Shown here piece after piece: positions 17,607-25,367 of a stretch of DNA of 38,285 nt. Under the pieces are notes generated by a model that was given only the letters and a program-made list of their open reading frames with translations, did not search any database and was not told the origin of the DNA. Position 1 is the stretch's first letter. The number at the start of each line of letters is the position of its first letter. The DNA comes from Clostridia bacterium (lineage in GTDB: Bacteria > Bacillota > Clostridia > Oscillospirales > Acutalibacteraceae), in assembly GCA_017937865.1 (NCBI GenBank), contig JAGBCU010000034.1, positions 1 to 38,285 of the forward strand, written 5' to 3'. The position numbers were made by a program, and so were the translations under genes.

Positions 17607-17635
17607 GTTATACCATATTTATAATAAAAGAGCAA
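17607..17635 (-). promoter_or_regulatory. Promoter of the CE15-like gene
   Basis: On the minus strand, -35 TTGCTC (17630-17635), 17-bp spacer, -10 TATAAC (17607-17612) with an extended TGG. Confidence 0.6.
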
Positions 17636-17638
17636 TAA

Positions 17639-17672
17639 AAACCCTTATATCCGTTTGCGAATATAAGGGTTT
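17639..17672 (-). terminator. Terminator after the XRE/zinc-ribbon gene
   Basis: A 12-bp stem (AAACCCTTATAT at 17639-17650 with 17661-17672) and 10-nt loop follows the minus-strand gene ending at 17690. The minus strand continues with TTTATTG. Confidence 0.75.
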
Positions 17673-17689
17673 AAAATATTAACTGCTTT

Positions 17690-18301
17690 TCACTCTTTGC
17701 TTAGTACCTTTTTATGCCATGTCCATTTGTGACATTGGGGGCATTTCATATATCTTGTTCTGCCTATATGGGGTGCTATAAACACCGACTTGTATTGAGG
17801 TACGTATTGATGATGACATTTTTTGCATTCGTAAAAGCCTGCAACCTGCTCGATACGTAGCAAGAATGGAATTGCTACTAACAGCGGTATCATACTTGAT
17901 AAAACTATTACTGCCTGCTTCCACTCTTCCATTGGCACGAATAAGCCTATTATGATACCAACTGTGAAGGGTACGCATGCCATTACACCTGCAAGTATTT
18001 CCATGCGGAGCAAGCGTTTGTCTGCTTCTTGCTTCTGCTTGACCATTTCAAGCAAGTTGTTTTCTAATTCTTTGTTGTAATTATTCATTGTTACAACCTC
18101 CCCACTTAATAAATCGTTTACGCTGATATTTAAAATTTGACACAACTCGAGCATTATTGAAGAATCGGGTAACGATTTTCCCGTTTCCCATTTTGAAACG
18201 GCTCTGTCGGTGATGTTAAGCTTTTCTGCTAATTGCATCTGAGTAAGACAGTTCTTTTTTCTTTGCTCGGCTATGAATTTTCCGATTTTTAAAAGATTCA
18301 T
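17690..18301 (-). CDS. XRE-family regulator with two membrane helices and a zinc ribbon
   Basis: 203 residues. Residues 5-65 are a Cro/C1-type helix-turn-helix (LTQMQLAEKLNITDRAVSKWE). A charged helix (76-98) leads to two hydrophobic segments (about 101-123 and 129-149), then a Cys4 zinc ribbon with CxxC at 159-162 and 187-190. The layout suggests a membrane-tethered transcription regulator. Start: ATG at 18301 preceded by AAAGGAGG. The open frame continues 45 codons upstream but runs through the promoter, so the long form is rejected. Target genes are unknown; the leader carries two operator-like repeats. Confidence 0.8.
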   Translation of the reverse strand: MNLLKIGKFIAEQRKKNCLTQMQLAEKLNITDRAVSKWETGKSLPDSSIMLELCQILNISVNDLLSGEVVTMNNYNKELENNLLEMVKQKQEADKRLLRMEILAGVMACVPFTVGIIIGLFVPMEEWKQAVIVLSSMIPLLVAIPFLLRIEQVAGFYECKKCHHQYVPQYKSVFIAPHIGRTRYMKCPQCHKWTWHKKVLSKE

Positions 18302-18331
18302 ATTGTGCCTCCTTTCAATATTAGTGTAAGA

Positions 18332-18383
18332 TTTGTGTGGGAGAAAATCTACAAACCGTTGGTTGAGTGGGAAGAAATCAACC
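18332..18383 (-). promoter_or_regulatory. Pair of operator-like inverted repeats in the XRE leader
   Basis: Two similar blocks 30 bp apart. One is TTTGT-14 nt-ACAAA (18332-18355), the other GGTTGA-11 nt-TCAACC (18361-18383), and both contain GTGGGA followed by an A-rich stretch. They lie between the -10 and the ribosome binding site of the XRE gene, a position suited to autoregulation. Confidence 0.4.
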
Positions 18384-18397
18384 TTTATTCTGTAATA

Positions 18398-18426
18398 ATT
18401 ATACCACAAATTATAAAGTCTAACAA
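18398..18426 (-). promoter_or_regulatory. Promoter of the XRE/zinc-ribbon gene
   Basis: On the minus strand, -35 TTGTTA (18421-18426), 17-bp spacer, -10 TATAAT (18398-18403) with an extended TGG. Confidence 0.75.
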
Positions 18427-18441
18427 CAAAGCACAAGAAAA

Positions 18442-18470
18442 ACCACTCGCAACTTTAAGTTACGAGTGGT
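18442..18470 (-). terminator. Terminator of the SASA-domain protein gene
   Basis: A 12-bp stem with one mismatch (18442-18453 with 18459-18470) and 5-nt loop follows the gene ending at 18485. The minus strand continues with GTTTTTCTTG. Confidence 0.8.
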
Positions 18471-18484
18471 GATAGATTTATTTA

Positions 18485-21400
18485 TCAGGAATAATTTGAA
18501 ACCTGAAGCATACCTTGTGCATACCAAATACCTAAACGTAGCATTGAGTCGCCACAATAGTGTGCACCGTCATATTCGCCGTTTTCGTTGTTGTTAACGT
18601 ATTTTGACATACACGTTGAAGTATCAATCCAGATTGAATTTGCAAGGGTTGTACTTGTGGGAGAGGTATTAGCATAAAGTCCTGCTGTTGTGGTATTGAT
18701 TATATTACTTGTCGTATCTGCAGGTACGTACCAGAGAGAAGCATTTCCCGATTTGTAAGAGTTAATAGTATCGGAATACACCCAACTGTTATAGGTTTGC
18801 TCTGCATTAGTTATAGGATTTAAGAATGTACGGCTGTCGTAAGCAGCAATACCGCCGTCAACAAAGCCTATCTGACCGTCGGCATCTCTTGATTCGAAGG
18901 TGGTGCGAACCTTGTTTACAAGAATATTCTGTAAATCACCATACTGATTTGCCCATTGCTCAAAGCCGGAGTCGCTTTCGCCCTGATGCCATAAGAAAGA
19001 CCTGATGTTGATATTGTTTGCACCGTGTAATTTTACAATGTCATCGAGAGCAGTGTCAACGTAATCAACCATTAAATCGCTTAAGTAGCCACCTAAATCA
19101 TTATAGATATCCTGAGCATTAACAGCGTTGTTATAATTTGTATCGTATATCCAGTTACCGCCAAGGAAGGTTCCTGCGGCAGTGTATTTAATGATATACC
19201 ACATTTCGTCCTTTGTGCTTTCGTTTGTTGCAAGGAAATATGAAAGACCAACCTCGGGACCGAACCAAAGGTCTGCCTGACCGCCTATACCAAGCTTAAA
19301 GGTTTCAAATTTATCGTTTGAAAAATAGGTTTTCCAGCCTGTCGTACCGTCGGTGTTAATATTATTATATTTGATTTTTATGTTAGAAAAATCCGTAGTA
19401 CCAACGGTTGCTTTAACTGCATCAGTCAAGGGGCTGGCACCGTAAGCATTTGACTGACCGCAAAGAATGATGACGTTTGCTTTTTTTGTTTTCATATTCA
19501 TAGCATCCTTTATTGTTACGTATGCGGGAGTATATAAAACGGGGTTTTGCTGATTTAATAGCTCAAGGTCCTTTTCGTCTGTAATGTCATCAGAATTGAT
19601 ATCACAAATATATTTTTGTTGTAAGGAGAGCTTGGAAATATCCTTCATTGCGGTTTTCATTAAAGAAATGTCATAAGAGGTGAAGGGTACGCCATCAAAA
19701 TCAAAGTCACCCTTTAAGTAAACAGGTAAGTTAACCTTGTGACCGTTAATAAGTCTTTCAAGAATTGAACAGTCAATAACGTTTAAAATGCTATCACTAT
19801 TCATATCAGAAAGGAAAAGCTCTTTTTCGGTAACCTCTTTTTCTGAAAGAGCTGTGTTTACAAGCTGCTGTAAATCGTAGATATCTAATATATCGTTATC
19901 AACAAGGTCGCCGATAAAGATTAACGAATAACCGTTGTTTGCAGAGGCGATTACCTTATATTCACCCGTTGTATCAAATACGGGACCTGCGCCCTCAATG
20001 TTTGTTTTCTGTCCCCATATTTGTTCGGAGCATTCTTTTTGAAGTAGGTATGCAACCTCACCGGAGGCAAACTCTTCGAGAGTTTTACTGTCTGAATAGC
20101 TTGTAGAGTCGGCGGTTGTGCTACCCTTTGTAGCGTTGCCTATACCATTTTGAGATGTGCCGCTTCCATCCTTTGCGCACTCCTCAAGATAAAAACAGTT
20201 GAAAACATAGGTTTGGAGATTTGAGTAACCTGTAATAGCACCGCAATAGTTGTTTGAAGAATCAACAACGCCCATATTGTAACAGTTTTTAATATTGTTT
20301 GTTGTTTTACCTGCAATACCGCCAACGTAAGAAACGCCGTCTGCAACAATACAATAAGTGTAGCAGGTTTCGATAACGCCATCATTTTGTCCTGCAATAC
20401 CGCCAACGTAAGAGCTACCGCCAAAATATGAGTCGTCAATGCCTACCTTTTTGACTGTGGCGTTCGAAGAGATATAACCGAATAAGCCAACGTAGGAAGC
20501 TGTATCAGAATCTGTATAAAGACCGCTTATTGTGTGACATTGACCGTCAAAAATGCCCTTGTATTGCGTTGATGAATTACCGATAGGAGTCCATATTTTG
20601 AACTTGGATGTGTCAGAATTCAATATACCGTAAGAGGTAAGAACAGGCGCATTATCTGTAATATCATTTGTAAGAACTGCGTTTGCAGTAGGATTGCCGA
20701 GATTAACAAAATCGCTGAACCAGTGAAGCTGACCTGCGTTTGAAATCTCATAAACGCTATCCTTTGTGCCGTCGCCGTTAAGGTCGTATTTATCGGTTGT
20801 AAGAGTTGCCGCTTCATTTTTACCGCAAATGTTACAGTAGCCGTTAGTGAAACCAACCTGGCAGGGGTCGTCAATATCTGTAGCAACATCCTTGAAGGTG
20901 CTTCTTATAGTTTCAACGTTACCTGTTGTAAGGTAGTATGCGTAAGAATAAGGGCTAAAGCTCTTAAAAGTGAATGTGTCAACGGGTGCAATATATGATG
21001 TAGGGCTTTCTGTTGCAGGGGAAACCGTTGTACATAAATCTCTGCTGAAAACGCCCGTAAACATATTTGTCTGACCGGGGGAGTAAAGACCTATACCGAA
21101 GCTATCTGCGTCGTCACCGATGAAAGCACACCAGTTTTCATTACAGTAGAAGTTCTGGTTGGCACCTGCGGCTTCACCCCAGAATACAAGACTGCTTTCG
21201 TCTTTTCTTGTGTTTGAATCCGACCAAGCTTCACCGCCTGAATAGTAAACGAAATTATTAAGAGGCTCAACGCAGTAGAAAGCGGGGAGCTCTTGTGTTG
21301 TAGTTGCTTCGGGGTAGCCTGAAAAGTCTACGAATCTGCAGGTCGCTCTCATAAGTCCATCTTCAAGAGTGTACCAAGCCTCCATATAAGAGGGGGTGAT

Positions 21401-23149
21401 GTGTTCTTTTGTTTTACCCCAGTCAAGAGGTCGGCATTTTACGTAGATTTCGTTTTCGGTAACTTTTAAGTCAACGATTTTACTTGCTTCATTATGAACG
21501 TTACCGCCTTGAACGGGATTGTAATTCCACGGTGTACCGTTATAATCGCCCATTTCATAGGGTGGTGAGCCTGTGCCGTAATAAGATTGCTGAACAAGTC
21601 TACCTGTGTCGTTACAGTTAATGAGGTTAACCGCATCGCTTGTGTTATAAAGAAAACCGGTGCTAACTTTACTCTTAAAGTCAACCTCTGTTATTTTTGA
21701 AGAGCCGTATTTACTTACTGATGAATAAACGTCGTTTTTCAAATCCTCAAGATATGAAAGAGCACCGCCCCAATGTAAATCAATACCGATTTTATAATCT
21801 GCACTTGAAAGATATACTAAATTATCGGGGATAGCATCGTTAGTTGTTGTAACGGATTTGAGAGAAAAATCCATAAACTCTTTATCAAGAGCTGTAAAGG
21901 TGATTGATGAAATCTGAGTTTGTGTTGTACCGTCAAGGTAACCGTCAATATATCCCGTGAAAACGCCATCCTCTGCAGGCTCAAGGAAAAATTCTTCTTG
22001 CGTTGAGCCCATAAGCATTATGGCTTTAACGTAAGCATCTGAGGAATAGTGGATTTCGTAACGGTTAAAAGCAGATGCAGTTTGATTAATTGTGTAGACG
22101 TTGTTAGCAACAGAAGCTGTGATTGTACTGTTGTTAACTGTAACAGAAACGTTTTCTGCTTCTTTGACAGTTACGGTAAATGATGTTTGCTTACCGCCGT
22201 ATTCAATGGTAATTGTTTGTTGACCAAGTGTGTCTAATATTTGAGGGTAGTAATAGAAGCCTGAATTAAGAGCTTCAGTTGTACCGTTGGAATAGTTGAT
22301 ATTGATTGATAAGCCTGAAGCATTAAGCTTTTCACCTAAGGTATAGGTTTGTTTAGTGGGGAGAGTGGCAACGGATATAGTACCGTCTAACTGAGTTTCC
22401 CATTTTGAATATAAGCTGTAGCTGGAAGCTGTCATAAGTGTATTTTCTGTAATTCTTTCGCCTGTGCCGTCGGGACCCGTATACCATCCGGCAAAAATAA
22501 GACCGCTTCTGATAGGAGTGGGCAACTCACCGTAGGTATTACCTTGAGCATAAGTATAGGTTGTTCTGTAGTTGATATCCTTTGAATATTCGTAAACCGA
22601 GGCTTCACAAATTCTTATATCTTTAACTGTGGCGTAAGTGCCGGGGGTGTTATTGTCAAATCTTATCTGTATAAACGCTGCGTTAGCAGGTGTTGTGAAT
22701 GTCCATTGGTTGTCACCGTACTGTGTTGCAGATGCGGTATCAAGGGATATATAAGCATCAGAAGCATCGAAATAGAAAACGAAAGTGTCAAAGCTTGTAA
22801 CAGTTCCGTTTGCATTGTATTTGAAAATATAGCTTGTGCTTGGCTTTACGGGCATTGAATAATAACCTGTGTTTGAGCCCATAGAGTGAGCGGTGTATAT
22901 TTCGCTTGTAGAGTTATTGGTTAAAGTAAAGCTACCTGCAGAAATATCTTTTGTGATTTCAGCATTGGTAAGATTGGGTGAAATAACACCTGATCTTGTA
23001 TGGTTAGCCCATTGCTCAAAGACAAAAATATTGTCAAAGGTAAGCTCATAAATACCCTCTGCTGCAGAAACAACAGGGCTTAAAAAGCTTGATGCAAGTA
23101 AAATTACGCTTAATAACAAAGCAGAAATTCTTTTTGATGTTCTTTTCAT
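18485..23149 (-). CDS. Large secreted multidomain protein ending in a SASA/CE6-type acetylesterase
   Basis: 1554 residues. Residues 1-30 are a clear signal peptide (MKRTSKR, hydrophobic core, VSAAEG). Then come a CBM-like beta-sandwich (about 33-185), an InlB-B/Flg_new repeat (about 190-250), a bacterial Ig-like domain (about 255-330), a large beta-rich region with HWGGALSY (about 459) and GRLVQQSYYGTG (about 516), GLUG repeats (YVGGIAGQN, YVGGIAGKT; about 870-1010), and four EF-hand-like loops resembling two dockerins (about 1082-1203). The C-terminal 1222-1554 is a SASA hydrolase with GQSNAYG (Ser1233), WHQGESD (His1388) and DGAH (His1530). Probable role: extracellular deacetylation of plant or host glycans. 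ATG at 23149 follows AAGGTGG. Confidence 0.85.
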   Translation of the reverse strand: MKRTSKRISALLLSVILLASSFLSPVVSAAEGIYELTFDNIFVFEQWANHTRSGVISPNLTNAEITKDISAGSFTLTNNSTSEIYTAHSMGSNTGYYSMPVKPSTSYIFKYNANGTVTSFDTFVFYFDASDAYISLDTASATQYGDNQWTFTTPANAAFIQIRFDNNTPGTYATVKDIRICEASVYEYSKDINYRTTYTYAQGNTYGELPTPIRSGLIFAGWYTGPDGTGERITENTLMTASSYSLYSKWETQLDGTISVATLPTKQTYTLGEKLNASGLSININYSNGTTEALNSGFYYYPQILDTLGQQTITIEYGGKQTSFTVTVKEAENVSVTVNNSTITASVANNVYTINQTASAFNRYEIHYSSDAYVKAIMLMGSTQEEFFLEPAEDGVFTGYIDGYLDGTTQTQISSITFTALDKEFMDFSLKSVTTTNDAIPDNLVYLSSADYKIGIDLHWGGALSYLEDLKNDVYSSVSKYGSSKITEVDFKSKVSTGFLYNTSDAVNLINCNDTGRLVQQSYYGTGSPPYEMGDYNGTPWNYNPVQGGNVHNEASKIVDLKVTENEIYVKCRPLDWGKTKEHITPSYMEAWYTLEDGLMRATCRFVDFSGYPEATTTQELPAFYCVEPLNNFVYYSGGEAWSDSNTRKDESSLVFWGEAAGANQNFYCNENWCAFIGDDADSFGIGLYSPGQTNMFTGVFSRDLCTTVSPATESPTSYIAPVDTFTFKSFSPYSYAYYLTTGNVETIRSTFKDVATDIDDPCQVGFTNGYCNICGKNEAATLTTDKYDLNGDGTKDSVYEISNAGQLHWFSDFVNLGNPTANAVLTNDITDNAPVLTSYGILNSDTSKFKIWTPIGNSSTQYKGIFDGQCHTISGLYTDSDTASYVGLFGYISSNATVKKVGIDDSYFGGSSYVGGIAGQNDGVIETCYTYCIVADGVSYVGGIAGKTTNNIKNCYNMGVVDSSNNYCGAITGYSNLQTYVFNCFYLEECAKDGSGTSQNGIGNATKGSTTADSTSYSDSKTLEEFASGEVAYLLQKECSEQIWGQKTNIEGAGPVFDTTGEYKVIASANNGYSLIFIGDLVDNDILDIYDLQQLVNTALSEKEVTEKELFLSDMNSDSILNVIDCSILERLINGHKVNLPVYLKGDFDFDGVPFTSYDISLMKTAMKDISKLSLQQKYICDINSDDITDEKDLELLNQQNPVLYTPAYVTIKDAMNMKTKKANVIILCGQSNAYGASPLTDAVKATVGTTDFSNIKIKYNNINTDGTTGWKTYFSNDKFETFKLGIGGQADLWFGPEVGLSYFLATNESTKDEMWYIIKYTAAGTFLGGNWIYDTNYNNAVNAQDIYNDLGGYLSDLMVDYVDTALDDIVKLHGANNINIRSFLWHQGESDSGFEQWANQYGDLQNILVNKVRTTFESRDADGQIGFVDGGIAAYDSRTFLNPITNAEQTYNSWVYSDTINSYKSGNASLWYVPADTTSNIINTTTAGLYANTSPTSTTLANSIWIDTSTCMSKYVNNNENGEYDGAHYCGDSMLRLGIWYAQGMLQVSNYS

Positions 23150-23183
23150 AAAAACCACCTTTTAAAATGCATATAATAATACA

Positions 23184-23212
23184 ATTATACTATATAAGAA
23201 AAATCAAAACAA
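23184..23212 (-). promoter_or_regulatory. Promoter of the SASA-domain protein gene
   Basis: On the minus strand, -35 TTGTTT (23207-23212), 17-bp spacer, -10 TATAAT (23184-23189). Confidence 0.6.
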
Positions 23213-23293
23213 TGAGCTTTTTAAACAAAAGGTTGTTAGTTGGTTTGTGTATTCTATTTGACGAAAAACGCGAAACGTGAATAAAACGAGAAA

Positions 23294-23313
23294 AGCACCG
23301 CTTATGCGATGCT
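23294..23313 (-). terminator. Terminator after the nucleoside hydrolase-like gene
   Basis: An 8-bp stem with one G-U pair (23294-23301 with 23306-23313) and 4-nt loop, followed on the minus strand by TTTTCTCGTTTT. It lies just beyond the stop at 23351. Confidence 0.75.
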
Positions 23314-23350
23314 TTTTCTGTCTGTTACGAATCATTTAGATACCGGTTGC

Positions 23351-24232
23351 TTATATTAATTTATTTATAGCGTCGGCGTAATATGAATCTTCTTTTTCTT
23401 TTACAACATAGGAATGCAACCCATTCGGATTTGAAACAAAACAATTTTCTCCTGTTATAGCATCAACACTGCCTTTCCCATGAACAACGGAGTATCCCGC
23501 TTTTTCTTCATCGCCGATTAACGCCAACAGACACAGCATAGGATCCCAAGAGGAACGACCGTTAGAAGACCCGTGATCACAAAGTACAAGATAAAGCGGA
23601 TCGTTTTTATCTAAATTACCACCGGTGATGACACTTGCACCCGCTTCCCATCCGAGAAAGGTTATGGGAACGGGACAAATATCACAAAATATGCTTGCGG
23701 CCACTCTTGAGCGTTCGTTTCGGGCAAAGTTGTTTTCTTTATTTGGTTTTTTATCCCATTTTCCTGCCATCATCCATATTTTTGAGACTTTGTTTTTTAA
23801 AAGATCAACGCCGTCAAGCTCGCTTATATCGTCAGGTTTGCTTTGCAATAGTGCAGTTAAAACCTGCGGATATCCAATTTCAATCAATTCAATTTTGGAA
23901 TCCGTGTCTGCAAGAATTTTTCTGTAAAGCTTTACGGCATCTTCTGCATCGGCATTACTGTAATATTTTTTCGCATACAACGAAAGACGTTGCTGATAAG
24001 ATGGATTTCCACCAAAATCAGTTGCATCAAGGTCTATTGCGATCGGAATGTCATAAACCTCATCCAAGTTAAGAAAACCTTCAAGCGAGGTAACGCTGTG
24101 CTCCATACACGCATTTATAATTATGCCAAGCAGGTTTATTTCCTTTGCCTTGTGTGCACGCGTTAACAAACGAATTGCTACAGCATCGTCACAATCGTCC
24201 CACCAATCTGTTCCTAAGATGAATTTTCGCAT
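23351..24232 (-). CDS. Nucleoside hydrolase-like protein (inosine/uridine-preferring family)
   Basis: 293 residues. The N-terminal GTDWWDDCDDAVAIRLL (7-23) is the Asp-rich Ca-binding motif of the nucleoside hydrolase fold. It is a divergent version with WWDDC instead of the classic DTDPGxDD spacing. IWMMAGKW and FLGWEAG further on fit the family. The classic enzymes cleave the N-glycosidic bond of ribonucleosides; divergent members act on other ribosides or are uncharacterised, so the substrate is open. No signal peptide. Start: ATG at 24232 with AGAGGTG upstream, dropping 16 codons that overlap its promoter region. Codon use here looks less AT-biased than in the XRE genes around it. Confidence 0.75.
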   Translation of the reverse strand: MRKFILGTDWWDDCDDAVAIRLLTRAHKAKEINLLGIIINACMEHSVTSLEGFLNLDEVYDIPIAIDLDATDFGGNPSYQQRLSLYAKKYYSNADAEDAVKLYRKILADTDSKIELIEIGYPQVLTALLQSKPDDISELDGVDLLKNKVSKIWMMAGKWDKKPNKENNFARNERSRVAASIFCDICPVPITFLGWEAGASVITGGNLDKNDPLYLVLCDHGSSNGRSSWDPMLCLLALIGDEEKAGYSVVHGKGSVDAITGENCFVSNPNGLHSYVVKEKEDSYYADAINKLI

Positions 24233-24253
24233 AATAACACCTCTTTCAAATGC

Positions 24254-24282
24254 AATATAACATAAAACCAAGCGCAACACAA
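24254..24282 (-). promoter_or_regulatory. Promoter of the nucleoside hydrolase-like gene
   Basis: On the minus strand, -35 TTGTGT (24277-24282), 17-bp spacer, -10 TATATT (24254-24259) with an extended TGT. Confidence 0.55.
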
Positions 24283-24296
24283 TAGCGTAAAGAATG

Positions 24297-24320
24297 GGCA
24301 GAGAGCGAAAGCTCTCTGCC
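24297..24320 (-). terminator. Terminator-like hairpin after the XRE membrane gene
   Basis: A perfect 10-bp stem (GGCAGAGAGC at 24297-24306 with 24311-24320) and 4-nt loop directly follows the stop codon at 24322. The T-tail on the minus strand (CATTCTTTA) is poor, so termination may be partial. Confidence 0.65.
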
Positions 24321-24321
24321 T

Positions 24322-25290
24322 TTACCTTTCAATATAAACTCCAAAACAAGTACAGTTTTCACCTGTATCTGTATTAATTGTACCAACACCTATTTCATAA
24401 TATTTTCCGTTCATACCATAATCATTACTTACCTTTTTGAATTCATCATTAGCGAAAAGATGTTGATTAGCAAAACATGTATTGCCATTACCATCGAAAT
24501 TAAAATACAATGTTGACATTCCGGTTATATAAATCTCATCAAAATTTTTAATCTCACTATAACTTTCAGTAGATTCTATAAAGTCTTCATTTTTTAAGAA
24601 ATCACATAAAGCCGAATATAATATTCCGTCTTCTGTAGAATAATAATCATACTTTTTATTGATTATATATGATAGCTGTTCAGGCTGTTCACTAGGAGAA
24701 AGCAAAACAAGACTGATATATTCGTGCAGAGATTCATCATTCATTTTAATTTCTGCATGCTTGAAATTTCCGTCAGCATCAAGAATTATTTCAATATCTG
24801 TGCAAACTGTATTTTCAGAAAAATAGCTATTACGGCTATCCAATTCAATAAGCAATTCAGTTATAGCAATTCTATTTTTTGTTCCAAAGTCACCGGAATA
24901 TGTAACAGTATTCTGTTTGTCAATTACTGTTTTTATGAGGAATGAAATAGATAATATACAAAAGATTATAGCAACAACCAAAAACAATTTTACTGTTTTG
25001 CCTTTTTTTACCGCTGTTTCAGTTTTTTGTACAGCTTCAACTAAATTGTCATCAGATTTCTGAGTGAAAGTTTCTTCAGGAATTTTTTCGCCTGTAAGTA
25101 ACTCATTTACAGTTACACCTAATATATCAGCGAGCGGAACTAAAAAAGATGAGTCAGGCATCCCTTTGCCTGTTTCCCAACGGGAAATGGCTTTATCCGT
25201 ACAATCGATTTTTTCGGCAAGGTCTTTCTGCGTCAGATTTAATTCAGTTCGTTGACTTTTTATGAATGCACCAATTTTCATAACATCCAT
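24322..25290 (-). CDS. XRE-family regulator with one membrane helix and an extracytoplasmic domain
   Basis: 322 residues. Residues 5-66 are a Cro/C1 helix-turn-helix (LTQKDLAEKIDCTDKAISRWE). A short linker leads to one membrane segment (about 100-119), and the remaining ~200 residues would lie outside the cell; that domain is not recognised. The design resembles one-component membrane sensors that couple an external signal to DNA binding. Start: ATG at 25290 with GAGGTG at 6 nt; other Met codons nearby are worse placed. It sits between the sigma-factor gene and the nucleoside hydrolase-like gene, all on the minus strand, and has its own promoter at 25309-25337. Confidence 0.75.
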   Translation of the reverse strand: MDVMKIGAFIKSQRTELNLTQKDLAEKIDCTDKAISRWETGKGMPDSSFLVPLADILGVTVNELLTGEKIPEETFTQKSDDNLVEAVQKTETAVKKGKTVKLFLVVAIIFCILSISFLIKTVIDKQNTVTYSGDFGTKNRIAITELLIELDSRNSYFSENTVCTDIEIILDADGNFKHAEIKMNDESLHEYISLVLLSPSEQPEQLSYIINKKYDYYSTEDGILYSALCDFLKNEDFIESTESYSEIKNFDEIYITGMSTLYFNFDGNGNTCFANQHLFANDEFKKVSNDYGMNGKYYEIGVGTINTDTGENCTCFGVYIER

Positions 25291-25308
25291 AGCTATCACC
25301 TCACCGAA

Positions 25309-25337
25309 ATTATACTTTTTTAATCCGCTTTTATCAA
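25309..25337 (-). promoter_or_regulatory. Promoter of the second XRE membrane gene
   Basis: On the minus strand, -35 TTGATA (25332-25337), 17-bp spacer, -10 TATAAT (25309-25314), between the sigma-factor gene and the XRE gene. Confidence 0.75.
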
Positions 25338-25367
25338 CCTATGAATCGTAGAATTGGCGATGAACAG

